From Bacteroidia bacterium (GTDB lineage: Bacteria; Bacteroidota; Bacteroidia; B-17B0; Aurantibacillaceae), in assembly GCA_016787445.1 (NCBI GenBank), contig JAEUTQ010000018.1, forward strand, positions 22,871 through 86,870: a DNA stretch of 64,000 nt, given 5' to 3'. The notes beneath the pieces were generated by a model. The model saw only the letters and a list, made by a program, of their open reading frames with translations. It was not told the DNA's origin and made no database searches. The position numbers and the translations under genes are program-made. Each line of letters begins with the position of its first letter. Positions within the stretch are counted from its first letter, which is position 1. Positions 1 through 6,507 of this stretch are shown here, piece after piece.

Positions 1-672
1 TAAAGAAAACAAGCCATTGGTGTCCTCTGCTTTGTTGGAAGCATTAATGCTTTGCTTAATATAATTTCTATGCAAGTAAGAAGGTAAAAACTCCAGTGAT
101 AACCATTCGGTTAATTTGCTGGCAATAATAACTTGAGCGAAATAGTTTACACGATGTAATTCGTCGGTTTCAAAATCTTTTACAATACCCGCGTATAATT
201 GATCGGTTTTCATAGAAGTATATCCAATATCTGCAAACACTGCAATGGATAAAGGAATATGGAAATCTTCAGTTTGTGTTAATGGTCTCCATTTAATAGA
301 ACCGTCGTATGTTTCGCGGTAACGACTTCTTCCAATACCAATAGTTAAGTTATCGGTAACACCATAATCAAACGACCAACGGATATCGCTTGCATTATCA
401 AAACCGAAATAAGTGTGAGCTGCTTCGTTTAAAGCATTAGGCTCGAGTGCCGAATTGTAAACATTACCAAAGCGATGAGAAATTCGGAAATCTAAATGTT
501 TCTTTTTTACTGTTTCAATAGTATGAGCATTTCCTAATTTATAGGTTTTAAAAGTTGCGTATACTTTTTCGTGTTTTTTCTCGCTGCCTTCATTTACCAA
601 ACTCAAGAGATCATCTTGGGCAAATAGTGTTCCTGAAACTAAAAAAACCGAAAACAGTAATAATTTTTTCAT
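1..672 (-). CDS. DUF5777-type outer-membrane beta-barrel protein (partial, C-terminus off window)
   Basis: The first 224 codons of this gene are visible; the frame stays open to the window edge, so the C-terminus is missing. The ATG at 670-672 begins a signal peptide ending in LFAQ, typical of Bacteroidota exported proteins. The mature part has alternating hydrophobic strands with phrases such as LDFRISHRFG, DIRWSFDYGVTDNLTIGIG and YDGSIKWRPL, which I recall from the DUF5777 beta-barrel family, so an outer-membrane location is likely. Its molecular role is unknown. The upstream YceI gene faces the same way but a terminator and a separate TATATTTG element (696-703) lie between them, so it probably has its own promoter. 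Family assignment is from memory of motifs. Confidence 0.75.
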   Translation of the reverse strand, partial: MKKLLLFSVFLVSGTLFAQDDLLSLVNEGSEKKHEKVYATFKTYKLGNAHTIETVKKKHLDFRISHRFGNVYNSALEPNALNEAAHTYFGFDNASDIRWSFDYGVTDNLTIGIGRSRYRETYDGSIKWRPLTQTEDFHIPLSIAVFADIGYTSMKTDQLYAGIVKDFETDELHRVNYFAQVIIASKLTEWLSLEFLPSYLHRNYIKQSINASNKAEDTNGLFSL

Positions 673-695
673 ACTCATGATTTAATTAATGATGT

Positions 696-703
696 CAAAT
701 ATA
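696..703 (-). promoter_or_regulatory. Bacteroidota -7 promoter element for the DUF5777 gene
   Basis: The minus strand reads TATATTTG, a full match to the TAnnTTTG element used by the Bacteroidota primary sigma factor, 23 bases before the ATG at 672. I do not see a convincing TTG -33 element. It lies just after the YceI terminator, which fits an independent transcription start. Confidence 0.5.
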
Positions 704-704
704 A

Positions 705-731
705 ACAAAAAAAGGACGGAAAATTCCGTCC
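705..731 (-). terminator. Intrinsic terminator after the YceI gene
   Basis: The 7-bp stem GGACGGA/TCCGTCC (714-720 and 725-731) has a 4-base loop and is followed on the minus strand by a run of T. It sits 28 bases beyond the YceI stop codon and separates that gene from the DUF5777 gene. Confidence 0.75.
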
Positions 732-758
732 CTTTATTTGTATAATAACAATTGAAAT

Positions 759-1316
759 TTATTTTTTCACATAAGGCTTTATGGTAGATGTTAAAGTTAC
801 GTCTACAACCTCAGCAATATTCTTTACATATAAAGAAGGTACTTTAATATCGTAATCAGCTACTTTCACCTTGAATTTAGTTTCTAACGCAATAGCATCA
901 CCCTTCTTCGTAATAGTTCCTTCAAGAGTCACATCCTTTGTTACTCCATGAATGGTTAATTTACCGGTAGCGGTAACTTTTTGAGCCGCGTCAGTTGTTA
1001 AATCAATTTTCTCGTTCACTTTTCCTTTAAACATAGCGTTCGGGAATTTGGTTGATTCCATATAGTTCTCATTAAAATGCTCTTCCATTAAAGCATTTTT
1101 AAACTTAAACATCTTAATGGTAATCACGGATTGCAAATCGCCGGTTGTAGCATCTAAAATAACCGCAGCTTTTTTATTGGTAGCCTCAATATCTTCGAGT
1201 GGTGATTTAGAGAAGAATGTAACAACAGAAGTTTCTTCTTTACCCAAATCGGCAAACTTCTGTGCTTGAGAATTAAAAACAAAGCCTAAGGCTAAAACAA
1301 ATAATAATTTTTTCAT
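759..1316 (-). CDS. YceI-family lipid/isoprenoid-binding protein
   Basis: This 185-residue protein has a short signal peptide ending near NSQAQ and then the YceI lipocalin-like fold. Visible family features are SVVTFFSKSPLEDIEA near the start, a central FPNAMFKGKV, then KVTATGKLTIHGVTKDVTLEGTI and a C-terminal set of strands. YceI proteins bind long-chain isoprenoids or amphiphiles in a beta-barrel and are periplasmic. The ligand here cannot be read from sequence. The gene has its own -7 element (1343-1350) and a terminator (705-731), so it seems to be a single-gene unit. The DUF5777 gene downstream on the same strand may be a functional neighbour, as I recall this pairing in other Bacteroidota. 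Confidence 0.9.
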   Translation of the reverse strand: MKKLLFVLALGFVFNSQAQKFADLGKEETSVVTFFSKSPLEDIEATNKKAAVILDATTGDLQSVITIKMFKFKNALMEEHFNENYMESTKFPNAMFKGKVNEKIDLTTDAAQKVTATGKLTIHGVTKDVTLEGTITKKGDAIALETKFKVKVADYDIKVPSLYVKNIAEVVDVTLTSTIKPYVKK

Positions 1317-1342
1317 ATATAGGTTTAAAACAATAATTATAC

Positions 1343-1350
1343 CAAAAATA
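1343..1350 (-). promoter_or_regulatory. -7 promoter element for the YceI gene
   Basis: The minus strand reads TATTTTTG, matching TAnnTTTG, 26 bases upstream of the ATG at 1316. No clear -33 TTG is seen at the expected spacing. Confidence 0.45.
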
Positions 1351-1354
1351 GAAA

Positions 1355-2410
1355 TTATTTAATCAAATCCTCGTCTTTAAGGTACTTTTCTATGAGTCGA
1401 GGGAATGCATACTTATTGAGTTGCGCGATTTTTACCTTTTTTAACTTAAGGTGGTGAGGAGAATTTTCTAATGCTATTTGATAAAAACGGGCATGTAAAT
1501 TCTGATGGGATAAAATGTGTTTGTATTCTTTACTGACATTAATTATACGCGGTGCTTTTCCCTTCCAGATTTTTACTAATTCTTTGCTCTTTAATAAATT
1601 TGCTTCATTATTTCGTTTATCACTTTCGATGAGATAAAATTCATATAAGCTTTTCCAGATATCCTTTCCCTCTCGTTTGTTAATATAAGTATAGCCATTA
1701 TCTACAAACACTATATAATTAAGGTAACGATCCTTTACTTTCGTTTTCTTTGCTTTTACCGGAAGTTGATTTACTTTTTGTGTTCGAAACGCTTCGCATT
1801 TGTCATTAAAAATACAATTGGCGCAATCCGGATTTTGAGGGCGGCAATATAATGCCCCAAACTCCATTATAGCTTGATTGAAATCTGCAGCTGATTTTTT
1901 TGGCAACAGTTCATTCGCCAATTCGTAGAATTCCTTTTTTCCGGCTGTTGAGTCAATTGGTGTTTCTATTTCGAAAACTCGGCTTAAAACCCTGTATACA
2001 TTTCCATCTACCACGGCATGCGGTAAACCATAGGCAATACTTGCAATAGCTGCTGCCGTATAATCGCCCACACCTTTTAATGCACGAATCTCATTATAGC
2101 TTTGGGGAAAGCCGGCATTATGCTCTTTTACAATCGTTTTGGCCGCTTCATGCAAATTTCGGGCCCGCGAATAGTAACCAAGTCCTTGCCAAAGCTTCAT
2201 TACCTTATCCTCCGGTGCTTTTGCCAGATCCTTCACTGTTGGGAAATGCTCGATAAACTTTAAATAGTAGCTAAGTCCTTGATTTACTTGTGTTTGCTGG
2301 AGAATAATTTCCGAAAGCCATATTTTATAAGGGTCGGAGGTGCTCCGCCAAGGCAATTCGCGCTTGTTAAAATTGTACCATTTTATGAGCCGTTTGGCGA
2401 AAAAATCCAT
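1355..2410 (-). CDS. mutY: A/G-specific adenine DNA glycosylase MutY
   Basis: MutY removes adenine mispaired with 8-oxoguanine in base-excision repair. The 351-residue protein starts MDFFAKRLIKWY and has the ELPWR segment, the catalytic-region phrase EIILQQTQV, the helix-hairpin-helix LKGVGDYTAAAIASIA, the catalytic Asp in VVDGNVYRVLSR, and four cysteines in CRPQNPDCANCIFNDKC spaced for a 4Fe-4S cluster. The C-terminal third corresponds to the NUDIX-like 8-oxoG recognition domain. I chose the ATG at 2410. A frame-open extension to 2533 would run across the HU promoter and into its start codon, and it adds 41 residues with no family similarity. The gene is divergent from HU, an arrangement common in Bacteroidota. 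A one-mismatch -7 element lies at 2421-2428 on the minus strand. Confidence 0.95.
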   Translation of the reverse strand: MDFFAKRLIKWYNFNKRELPWRSTSDPYKIWLSEIILQQTQVNQGLSYYLKFIEHFPTVKDLAKAPEDKVMKLWQGLGYYSRARNLHEAAKTIVKEHNAGFPQSYNEIRALKGVGDYTAAAIASIAYGLPHAVVDGNVYRVLSRVFEIETPIDSTAGKKEFYELANELLPKKSAADFNQAIMEFGALYCRPQNPDCANCIFNDKCEAFRTQKVNQLPVKAKKTKVKDRYLNYIVFVDNGYTYINKREGKDIWKSLYEFYLIESDKRNNEANLLKSKELVKIWKGKAPRIINVSKEYKHILSHQNLHARFYQIALENSPHHLKLKKVKIAQLNKYAFPRLIEKYLKDEDLIK

Positions 2411-2470
2411 AATTCGACAACAAATTAAAATAAAATTTGATGATTTATTTTTAGGTTTTAATATAAATAC

Positions 2471-2478
2471 TATCTTTG
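2471..2478 (+). promoter_or_regulatory. -7 promoter element for the HU operon
   Basis: TATCTTTG is a full TAnnTTTG match, 48 bases before the HU ATG at 2527. The -33 element is weak. The position also argues against the long version of the divergent mutY frame. Confidence 0.55.
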
Positions 2479-2526
2479 CCCTCCATTTTTGATAATTCAA
2501 ATTATTGATTTTAAATACTTTGTAAA

Positions 2527-2841
2527 ATGACAAAAGCTGACATCGTAAACGAGATTTCTGAGAAGACAGGAATTGAAAAAATTGCAGTACAAGCTTCAGT
2601 AGAAGCTTTCATGAAATCGATCCGTAATGCCATGATCGAAGGTAAGAATGTTTACCTACGTGGATTCGGAACATTTGTAGTGAAAAAACGTGCCGAAAAA
2701 ATTGGCCGTAACATTTCTAAAAATACAACCGTTGTGATTCCTGCGCACTACATTCCGGCATTTAAACCTGCTAAAACTTTCTCTGAGAGAGTGAAAAAGA
2801 ATGTAAAAGTTGCTGAGCCGGAACCAAAAAACAACGACTAA
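2527..2841 (+). CDS. HU-family DNA-binding protein
   Basis: This 104-residue protein has the HU/IHF fold: N-terminal helices (MTKADIVNEISEKTGI...ASVEAFMKSIRNAMIEGKNVYLRGFGTFVVKKR), then the basic beta-arm (AEKIGRNISKNTTVVIPAHYIPAFKPAKTFSERV). It has a short charged tail, VKKNVKVAEPEPKNND, slightly longer than a minimal 90-residue HU. It binds and bends DNA as a nucleoid protein. Four bases separate it from the TPR gene and the group continues to RNase G/E, so these probably form one transcription unit driven from 2471-2478. Whether it is HU proper or an IHF-like paralogue cannot be settled here. Confidence 0.93.
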   Translation: MTKADIVNEISEKTGIEKIAVQASVEAFMKSIRNAMIEGKNVYLRGFGTFVVKKRAEKIGRNISKNTTVVIPAHYIPAFKPAKTFSERVKKNVKVAEPEPKNND

Positions 2842-2845
2842 TTAA

Positions 2846-3670
2846 ATGAGTCAGATTAAAAAAACGCAGCTGTTATTAATTATAGGAGCTGTAGTTTTAT
2901 TCGTTCTTTTATTTTTTGCCAACAAAAAACCATCTGTTGCTGCAGCAGATAACGGTGAGCAGCATGCGGTTGCTGCCGAAACCATTGAAAGTTTCGTGAA
3001 AACTGCTGAAGGTGTTTTAGCACCCGAATTAAAAAAACAAACCGATTCTTATCTGCAAAAAGCGAATGGGGCCGATAAAACCAAATGGCTCGATAGTATC
3101 GTTAGCTTTTGGGACAAAAATAAACGCCCCGATATTGCTTCGTATTACTTTGAACAAAAAGCAGAGGCAGTTAAAAATTCAATTACCTGGTTTAAAGCCG
3201 GCGACCGCTATTATTATTCGGTACGCTTTATTAAAGACCAAAATGAATTAATGCCTTTATATCAAAGCGCGATACGTTGCTACGAAAACGGTTTAAAGCT
3301 GGAACCAAATAATGCAGAAGCTAAAATCATGATGGCTTCCTGTTATGTAGAAGGTTCTTCCGATCCAATGAAAGGAATTACAATGCTTCGTGAAATTGAA
3401 AAAACCGATAGCAATAATGTAACGCTTCAATTAAACTTCGCGTTTTTCTCGGTTAAATCGCAACAATGGGACAAAGCCATTAAACGTTTTGAAAAAGTTT
3501 TAGCCATCGATTCGCTTTATATTGAAGCGTATCTGCACCTGGCCGATGCTTACGAACAAATGGGTAATAAACAAAAGACAATTGAAATGTTGGAGAAGTA
3601 TAAGGTGAGAACCGATGATGCTTTAGCCCGACAAGAAATTGAAAAATATATACAACAATTAAAAAATTAA
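2846..3670 (+). CDS. Membrane-anchored TPR protein
   Basis: The 274-residue protein begins with a single hydrophobic segment (residues about 8-26, LLLIIGAVVLFVLLFFANKK) preceded by lysines, so it is likely an inner-membrane anchor with the rest in the periplasm. The rest is helical and contains TPR-like repeats, clearest in the second half (YENGLKLEPNNAEAKIMMASCY, AIKRFEKVLAIDSLYIEAYLHLADAYEQMG). TPR arrays are protein-interaction scaffolds; the partner is unknown. It lies between HU and a small basic ribosome-associated protein gene, a position I recall as conserved in Bacteroidota. Start ATG at 2846 is four bases after the HU stop. Confidence 0.85.
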   Translation: MSQIKKTQLLLIIGAVVLFVLLFFANKKPSVAAADNGEQHAVAAETIESFVKTAEGVLAPELKKQTDSYLQKANGADKTKWLDSIVSFWDKNKRPDIASYYFEQKAEAVKNSITWFKAGDRYYYSVRFIKDQNELMPLYQSAIRCYENGLKLEPNNAEAKIMMASCYVEGSSDPMKGITMLREIEKTDSNNVTLQLNFAFFSVKSQQWDKAIKRFEKVLAIDSLYIEAYLHLADAYEQMGNKQKTIEMLEKYKVRTDDALARQEIEKYIQQLKN

Positions 3671-3689
3671 TAATTTAAAAACAGATCTT

Positions 3690-3779
3690 ATGCCAAGCGG
3701 AAAGAAAAGAAAAAGACATAAAATGGCGACCCACAAACGCAAAAAACGTTTGAGAAAAAATCGTCACAAGAAAAAATAA
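3690..3779 (+). CDS. 29-residue basic protein with AURKAIP1/COX24 (mS38-like) motif
   Basis: A short open frame starts ATG at 3690 and ends TAA at 3779. The product begins MPSGKKRKRHKMATHKRKKR and ends LRKNRHKKK; more than half of its residues are Lys or Arg. It matches, from memory, the tiny Bacteroidota proteins annotated as AURKAIP1/COX24 domain proteins, which are related to mitochondrial ribosomal protein mS38. A ribosomal role is therefore likely but inferred. It is 19 bases downstream of the TPR gene and 100 bases upstream of RNase G/E. It is easy to miss because of its length. Confidence 0.85.
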   Translation: MPSGKKRKRHKMATHKRKKRLRKNRHKKK

Positions 3780-3813
3780 TCAATAGCCCTTTAGGGTATT
3801 AGTTAGATTTTAT

Positions 3814-3850
3814 GCGAACGGAAAAAAGCAAGTCTTTTTTCCGCTTTCGC
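3814..3850 (+). promoter_or_regulatory. Strong hairpin in the RNase G/E leader
   Basis: Positions 3814-3828 (gcgaacggaaaaaag) pair with 3834-3850 (cttttttccgctttcgc), giving about 14 base pairs with a small bulge and a five-base loop. The T run lies inside the right arm and no T run follows, so it does not look like a simple terminator. It ends 29 bases before the GTG start of the RNase G/E gene. Confidence 0.6.
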
Positions 3851-3879
3851 CATTATATATAAATTAAAAAATTTAGAGC

Positions 3880-5439
3880 GTGAATTATGATTTAGTTATT
3901 AATTCCACGCCTAACGAAGTTGTTATAGCTCTTTTAAACGATAAGCGTTTGGTTGAGCTTCATCGTGAAAAGAATAACTCCAAATTTTCGGTAGGCGATA
4001 TCTACTTTGGCAAGGTTAAAAAGGTTATGACCGGCCTTAATGCTGCCTTTGTGGACGTTGGATATGAGAAAGATGCATTTTTGCATTACCTCGACCTTGG
4101 CCCGCAAGCCACTTCGCTTTATAAATATGTTGAGCAAACGCGTTCCGGTAAACAAAACGTGAGTAACCTCATGTATTTTAAAAACGAGCCCGACATTAAA
4201 AAAGACGGGAAAATCAACGAGATTGTAAAAAGCGGACAGCAAATTTTAGTGCAGGTTGCTAAAGAACCCATCTCTGCAAAAGGACCACGTATTACTTCTG
4301 AAATTTCTTTAGCCGGACGATACATTGTATTGATTCCGTTTGCCGATAAAATTTCAGTTTCTTCAAAAATTAAAAATTCGGATGAAAAACACCGCCTGAA
4401 AGATTTAATGCAAAGCATTAAACCAAAAAACTTTGGTGTTATTGTTCGTACTGTTGCCGAAGGAAAATCGGTAACCGAACTGGAAAATGATTTGAATGAT
4501 TTAGTAGCACGTTGGGACGAATGTTACAAAACACTTAAAACTGCTGAGCCTCCACACCGTGTGTTAGGTGAGGTAGATCGCACCAATGCCATTCTTCGTG
4601 ATTTTTTAAATGCTTCGTTCAACAACATTCATGTTAACGACAAGAAATTATTTGAAGATTTAAAAGTATACATCCGCAATATTGCTCCGGAAAAGGAAAG
4701 CATTGCCAAATTATACGACGGTAAAGTTCCGATTTTTGATCAGTTCGGAATTGAAAAGCAAATCAAATCGCTATTTGGGAAAACCGTTCACATGAAGAGC
4801 GGTGCTTATTTAGTGATTGAACATACCGAAGCTTTACACGTATTTGATGTAAACAGCGGAAACCGTGCAAAGAGTGATAATACGCAAGAGCAAAATGCAC
4901 TCGAAGTAAACCTTGAAGCAGCCGTTGAAGTAGCACGTCAATTAAAGTTGCGTGATATGGGCGGAATCATTGTGGTTGACTTCATCGACATGCACAATCA
5001 GGAGAATCGTAAATTACTTTACGATAAACTGAAAGAGGAAATGAAAACCGACCGCGCAAAACACAATATTTTGCCGCCAAGTAAATTCGGTTTAATTCAA
5101 ATTACCCGTCAGCGTTTACGTCCTGAAGTGAATGTAGAAGTATTGGAAACTTGTCCGAGTTGCGGCGGCACCGGAAAAATTCAGCCAAGTTTATTGTTTG
5201 TTGACCAAATTGAAAATACACTCCGTTTCATTTCTAAGGAACAAAACGAAAAAGTATTAACCCTTAATGTACATCCTTACATTGAGGCCTACATCACTAA
5301 AGGAAGTTGGTTTAAGAAAAGCTTGTACCGTAAATGGAAAAGCGAATACAACGTAAAATTGGAAATTCAACCAATGGCCAGCTACGGCTTTATGGAATTT
5401 AAATTCCTCAACAAAGACAACGACGAAATTGTGATTTAA
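3880..5439 (+). CDS. rng: Ribonuclease G/E family endoribonuclease
   Basis: This 519-residue enzyme cleaves single-stranded AU-rich RNA in rRNA maturation and mRNA decay. It starts MNYDLVINSTPNEVVIALL and has the S1-type RNA-binding domain (FSVGDIYFGKVKKVMTGLNAAFVDVGYEKDAFLHYLDLG). The DNase I-like catalytic region has metal-binding Asp residues in HVFDVNSG and VVDFIDMHNQENR, and CPSCGGTG supplies the Zn-link cysteines. The length matches RNase G rather than RNase E, which has a long C-terminal scaffold. The start is GTG at 3880; the residues after it align with the family N-terminus and no ATG lies nearby in frame. A strong hairpin precedes it and a terminator follows. Confidence 0.95.
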   Translation: MNYDLVINSTPNEVVIALLNDKRLVELHREKNNSKFSVGDIYFGKVKKVMTGLNAAFVDVGYEKDAFLHYLDLGPQATSLYKYVEQTRSGKQNVSNLMYFKNEPDIKKDGKINEIVKSGQQILVQVAKEPISAKGPRITSEISLAGRYIVLIPFADKISVSSKIKNSDEKHRLKDLMQSIKPKNFGVIVRTVAEGKSVTELENDLNDLVARWDECYKTLKTAEPPHRVLGEVDRTNAILRDFLNASFNNIHVNDKKLFEDLKVYIRNIAPEKESIAKLYDGKVPIFDQFGIEKQIKSLFGKTVHMKSGAYLVIEHTEALHVFDVNSGNRAKSDNTQEQNALEVNLEAAVEVARQLKLRDMGGIIVVDFIDMHNQENRKLLYDKLKEEMKTDRAKHNILPPSKFGLIQITRQRLRPEVNVEVLETCPSCGGTGKIQPSLLFVDQIENTLRFISKEQNEKVLTLNVHPYIEAYITKGSWFKKSLYRKWKSEYNVKLEIQPMASYGFMEFKFLNKDNDEIVI

Positions 5440-5441
5440 TC

Positions 5442-5472
5442 AAAAACCCCGGATGAAAATTCGGGGTTTTTT
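5442..5472. terminator. Bidirectional intrinsic terminator
   Basis: AAAAACCCCG (5442-5451) pairs with CGGGGTTTTT (5462-5471). The hairpin has a T run on both strands, so it can end RNase G/E transcription on the plus strand and the convergent gene (stop at 5474) on the minus strand. Confidence 0.85.
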
Positions 5473-5473
5473 G

Positions 5474-6259
5474 TCATAATAATATAAATTCCAAATATTT
5501 TTCTCCAAATAAAGTCACTGTAAAATCAATCGAATTATCCGACCCTATTCCAAACCCACTAATATCTTTCAATAAGCACTTTGAAACTAAATCTTGTTGA
5601 TAAAAAAGGAATTCGGTTTTTGTAATACCGAAAGATTCAGGGTTCAACTTTTCAACTAATAATTTTGCTTCCATTCTCTTTGAATATATTTCATGATCTA
5701 ATTCGCTCATTTTCCGCATAAGATAATCAGCCGGAGTTTTCGACCATGCATCTTGATTTAATTTATGCTCTTGGTTCAAATTGTTTATTCGGCTCTCTAA
5801 CTCACTTACTTTGTTATTAGTTTCACGATATACCGTTAAAATTTCAATTTGCTTTTCATGTAATTGAGAAGTCAGATATAAAAATGTTTCAGAAAAATCC
5901 GAAACTTTCTTAGCGCCTATACTGTTAATTAGTATTTTTCTGAAAGTTTCACGCTTATTCTCTGATTTAGTATCAGACACTTTTTTTAATACAGCTTCAA
6001 ATAACCTAGCAAAATCTTCTGATTTCAAAAACTCAGGTTCAATTTCCTCATTTGACAATCCATTAAAATACTCGTTTAATCTCTCTAAGAAAAGATTTAG
6101 CCTTTCCTGCTTTACCTTCCCATAGTAATTGAATCCTTCAGCTAAATACGGTCCTACACTTGGGATAAATGACAGGCTAGCAGTAACTAAAGAATTGATG
6201 GCCGTCTTCTTCGAGATATTTAATTTATTTAGGTTAAAATCTGGTGTTTCTTGTTCCAT
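5474..6259 (-). CDS. Uncharacterised protein with glycine/proline hydrophobic segment and coiled coil
   Basis: I do not recognise this 261-residue protein. Residues about 20-45 form a short hydrophobic segment (NSLVTASLSFIPSVGPYLAEGF) followed by YYGKVKQERLNLFLERLNEYF. This pattern is loosely like DUF4393/Abi-alpha-type accessory proteins, but I cannot confirm it. The middle is helical, with a coiled-coil stretch around residues 140-170 (TNNKVSELESRINNLNQEHKLNQ), and the C-terminus (TEFLFYQQDLVSKCLLKD...VTLFGEKYLEFILL) resembles a small winged-helix-like end. There is no signal peptide. The gene stands alone between two housekeeping units, shares a terminator with RNase G/E and has no partner on its strand, which suggests a strain-variable insertion. 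Confidence 0.7.
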   Translation of the reverse strand: MEQETPDFNLNKLNISKKTAINSLVTASLSFIPSVGPYLAEGFNYYGKVKQERLNLFLERLNEYFNGLSNEEIEPEFLKSEDFARLFEAVLKKVSDTKSENKRETFRKILINSIGAKKVSDFSETFLYLTSQLHEKQIEILTVYRETNNKVSELESRINNLNQEHKLNQDAWSKTPADYLMRKMSELDHEIYSKRMEAKLLVEKLNPESFGITKTEFLFYQQDLVSKCLLKDISGFGIGSDNSIDFTVTLFGEKYLEFILL

Positions 6260-6372
6260 TTATCAACTTTATATCAATATGTTACTGTTAGGCTAAAATA
6301 GTCTTTTAATGTTAAACTTCCTTAATGGTCTGTTTCTCTTATTTTAGCGTATTTTTTAACACTTCGAATGAT

Positions 6373-6380
6373 TAAATTTG
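6373..6380 (+). promoter_or_regulatory. Candidate -7 promoter element upstream of the DUF4175 operon
   Basis: TAAATTTG matches TAnnTTTG, 121 bases upstream of the ATG at 6502. No clear -33 element is seen. The implied leader contains the repeat at 6416-6507. Confidence 0.4.
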
Positions 6381-6415
6381 TGTAAAGCGCATGATTCTTG
6401 CATCTTAATAGATAT

Positions 6416-6507
6416 CACGACTTCGCCCTCCTTCACTTTGTTGCGGAGGGTAAACTCGATATGACAAACAAAAATTAAAAGATGTTTCGACTACGCTCGA
6501 CATGACA
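6416..6507. repeat. Degenerate intergenic repeat pair with internal hairpin
   Basis: Two related units are present. The first has CGACTTCG, a CCCTCC/GGAGGG stem (6426-6431 with 6445-6450) and CTCGATATGACA (6455-6466). The second has CGACTACG followed by CTCGACATGACA (6496-6507). Short repeats of this look are dispersed between genes in many Bacteroidota genomes (from memory). The second unit contains the ATG used by the next gene. Confidence 0.55.

Noticed and set aside
2411..2533. Upstream extension of mutY to 2533
   Set aside because: It would overlap the HU start and its promoter and adds residues that do not match MutY.
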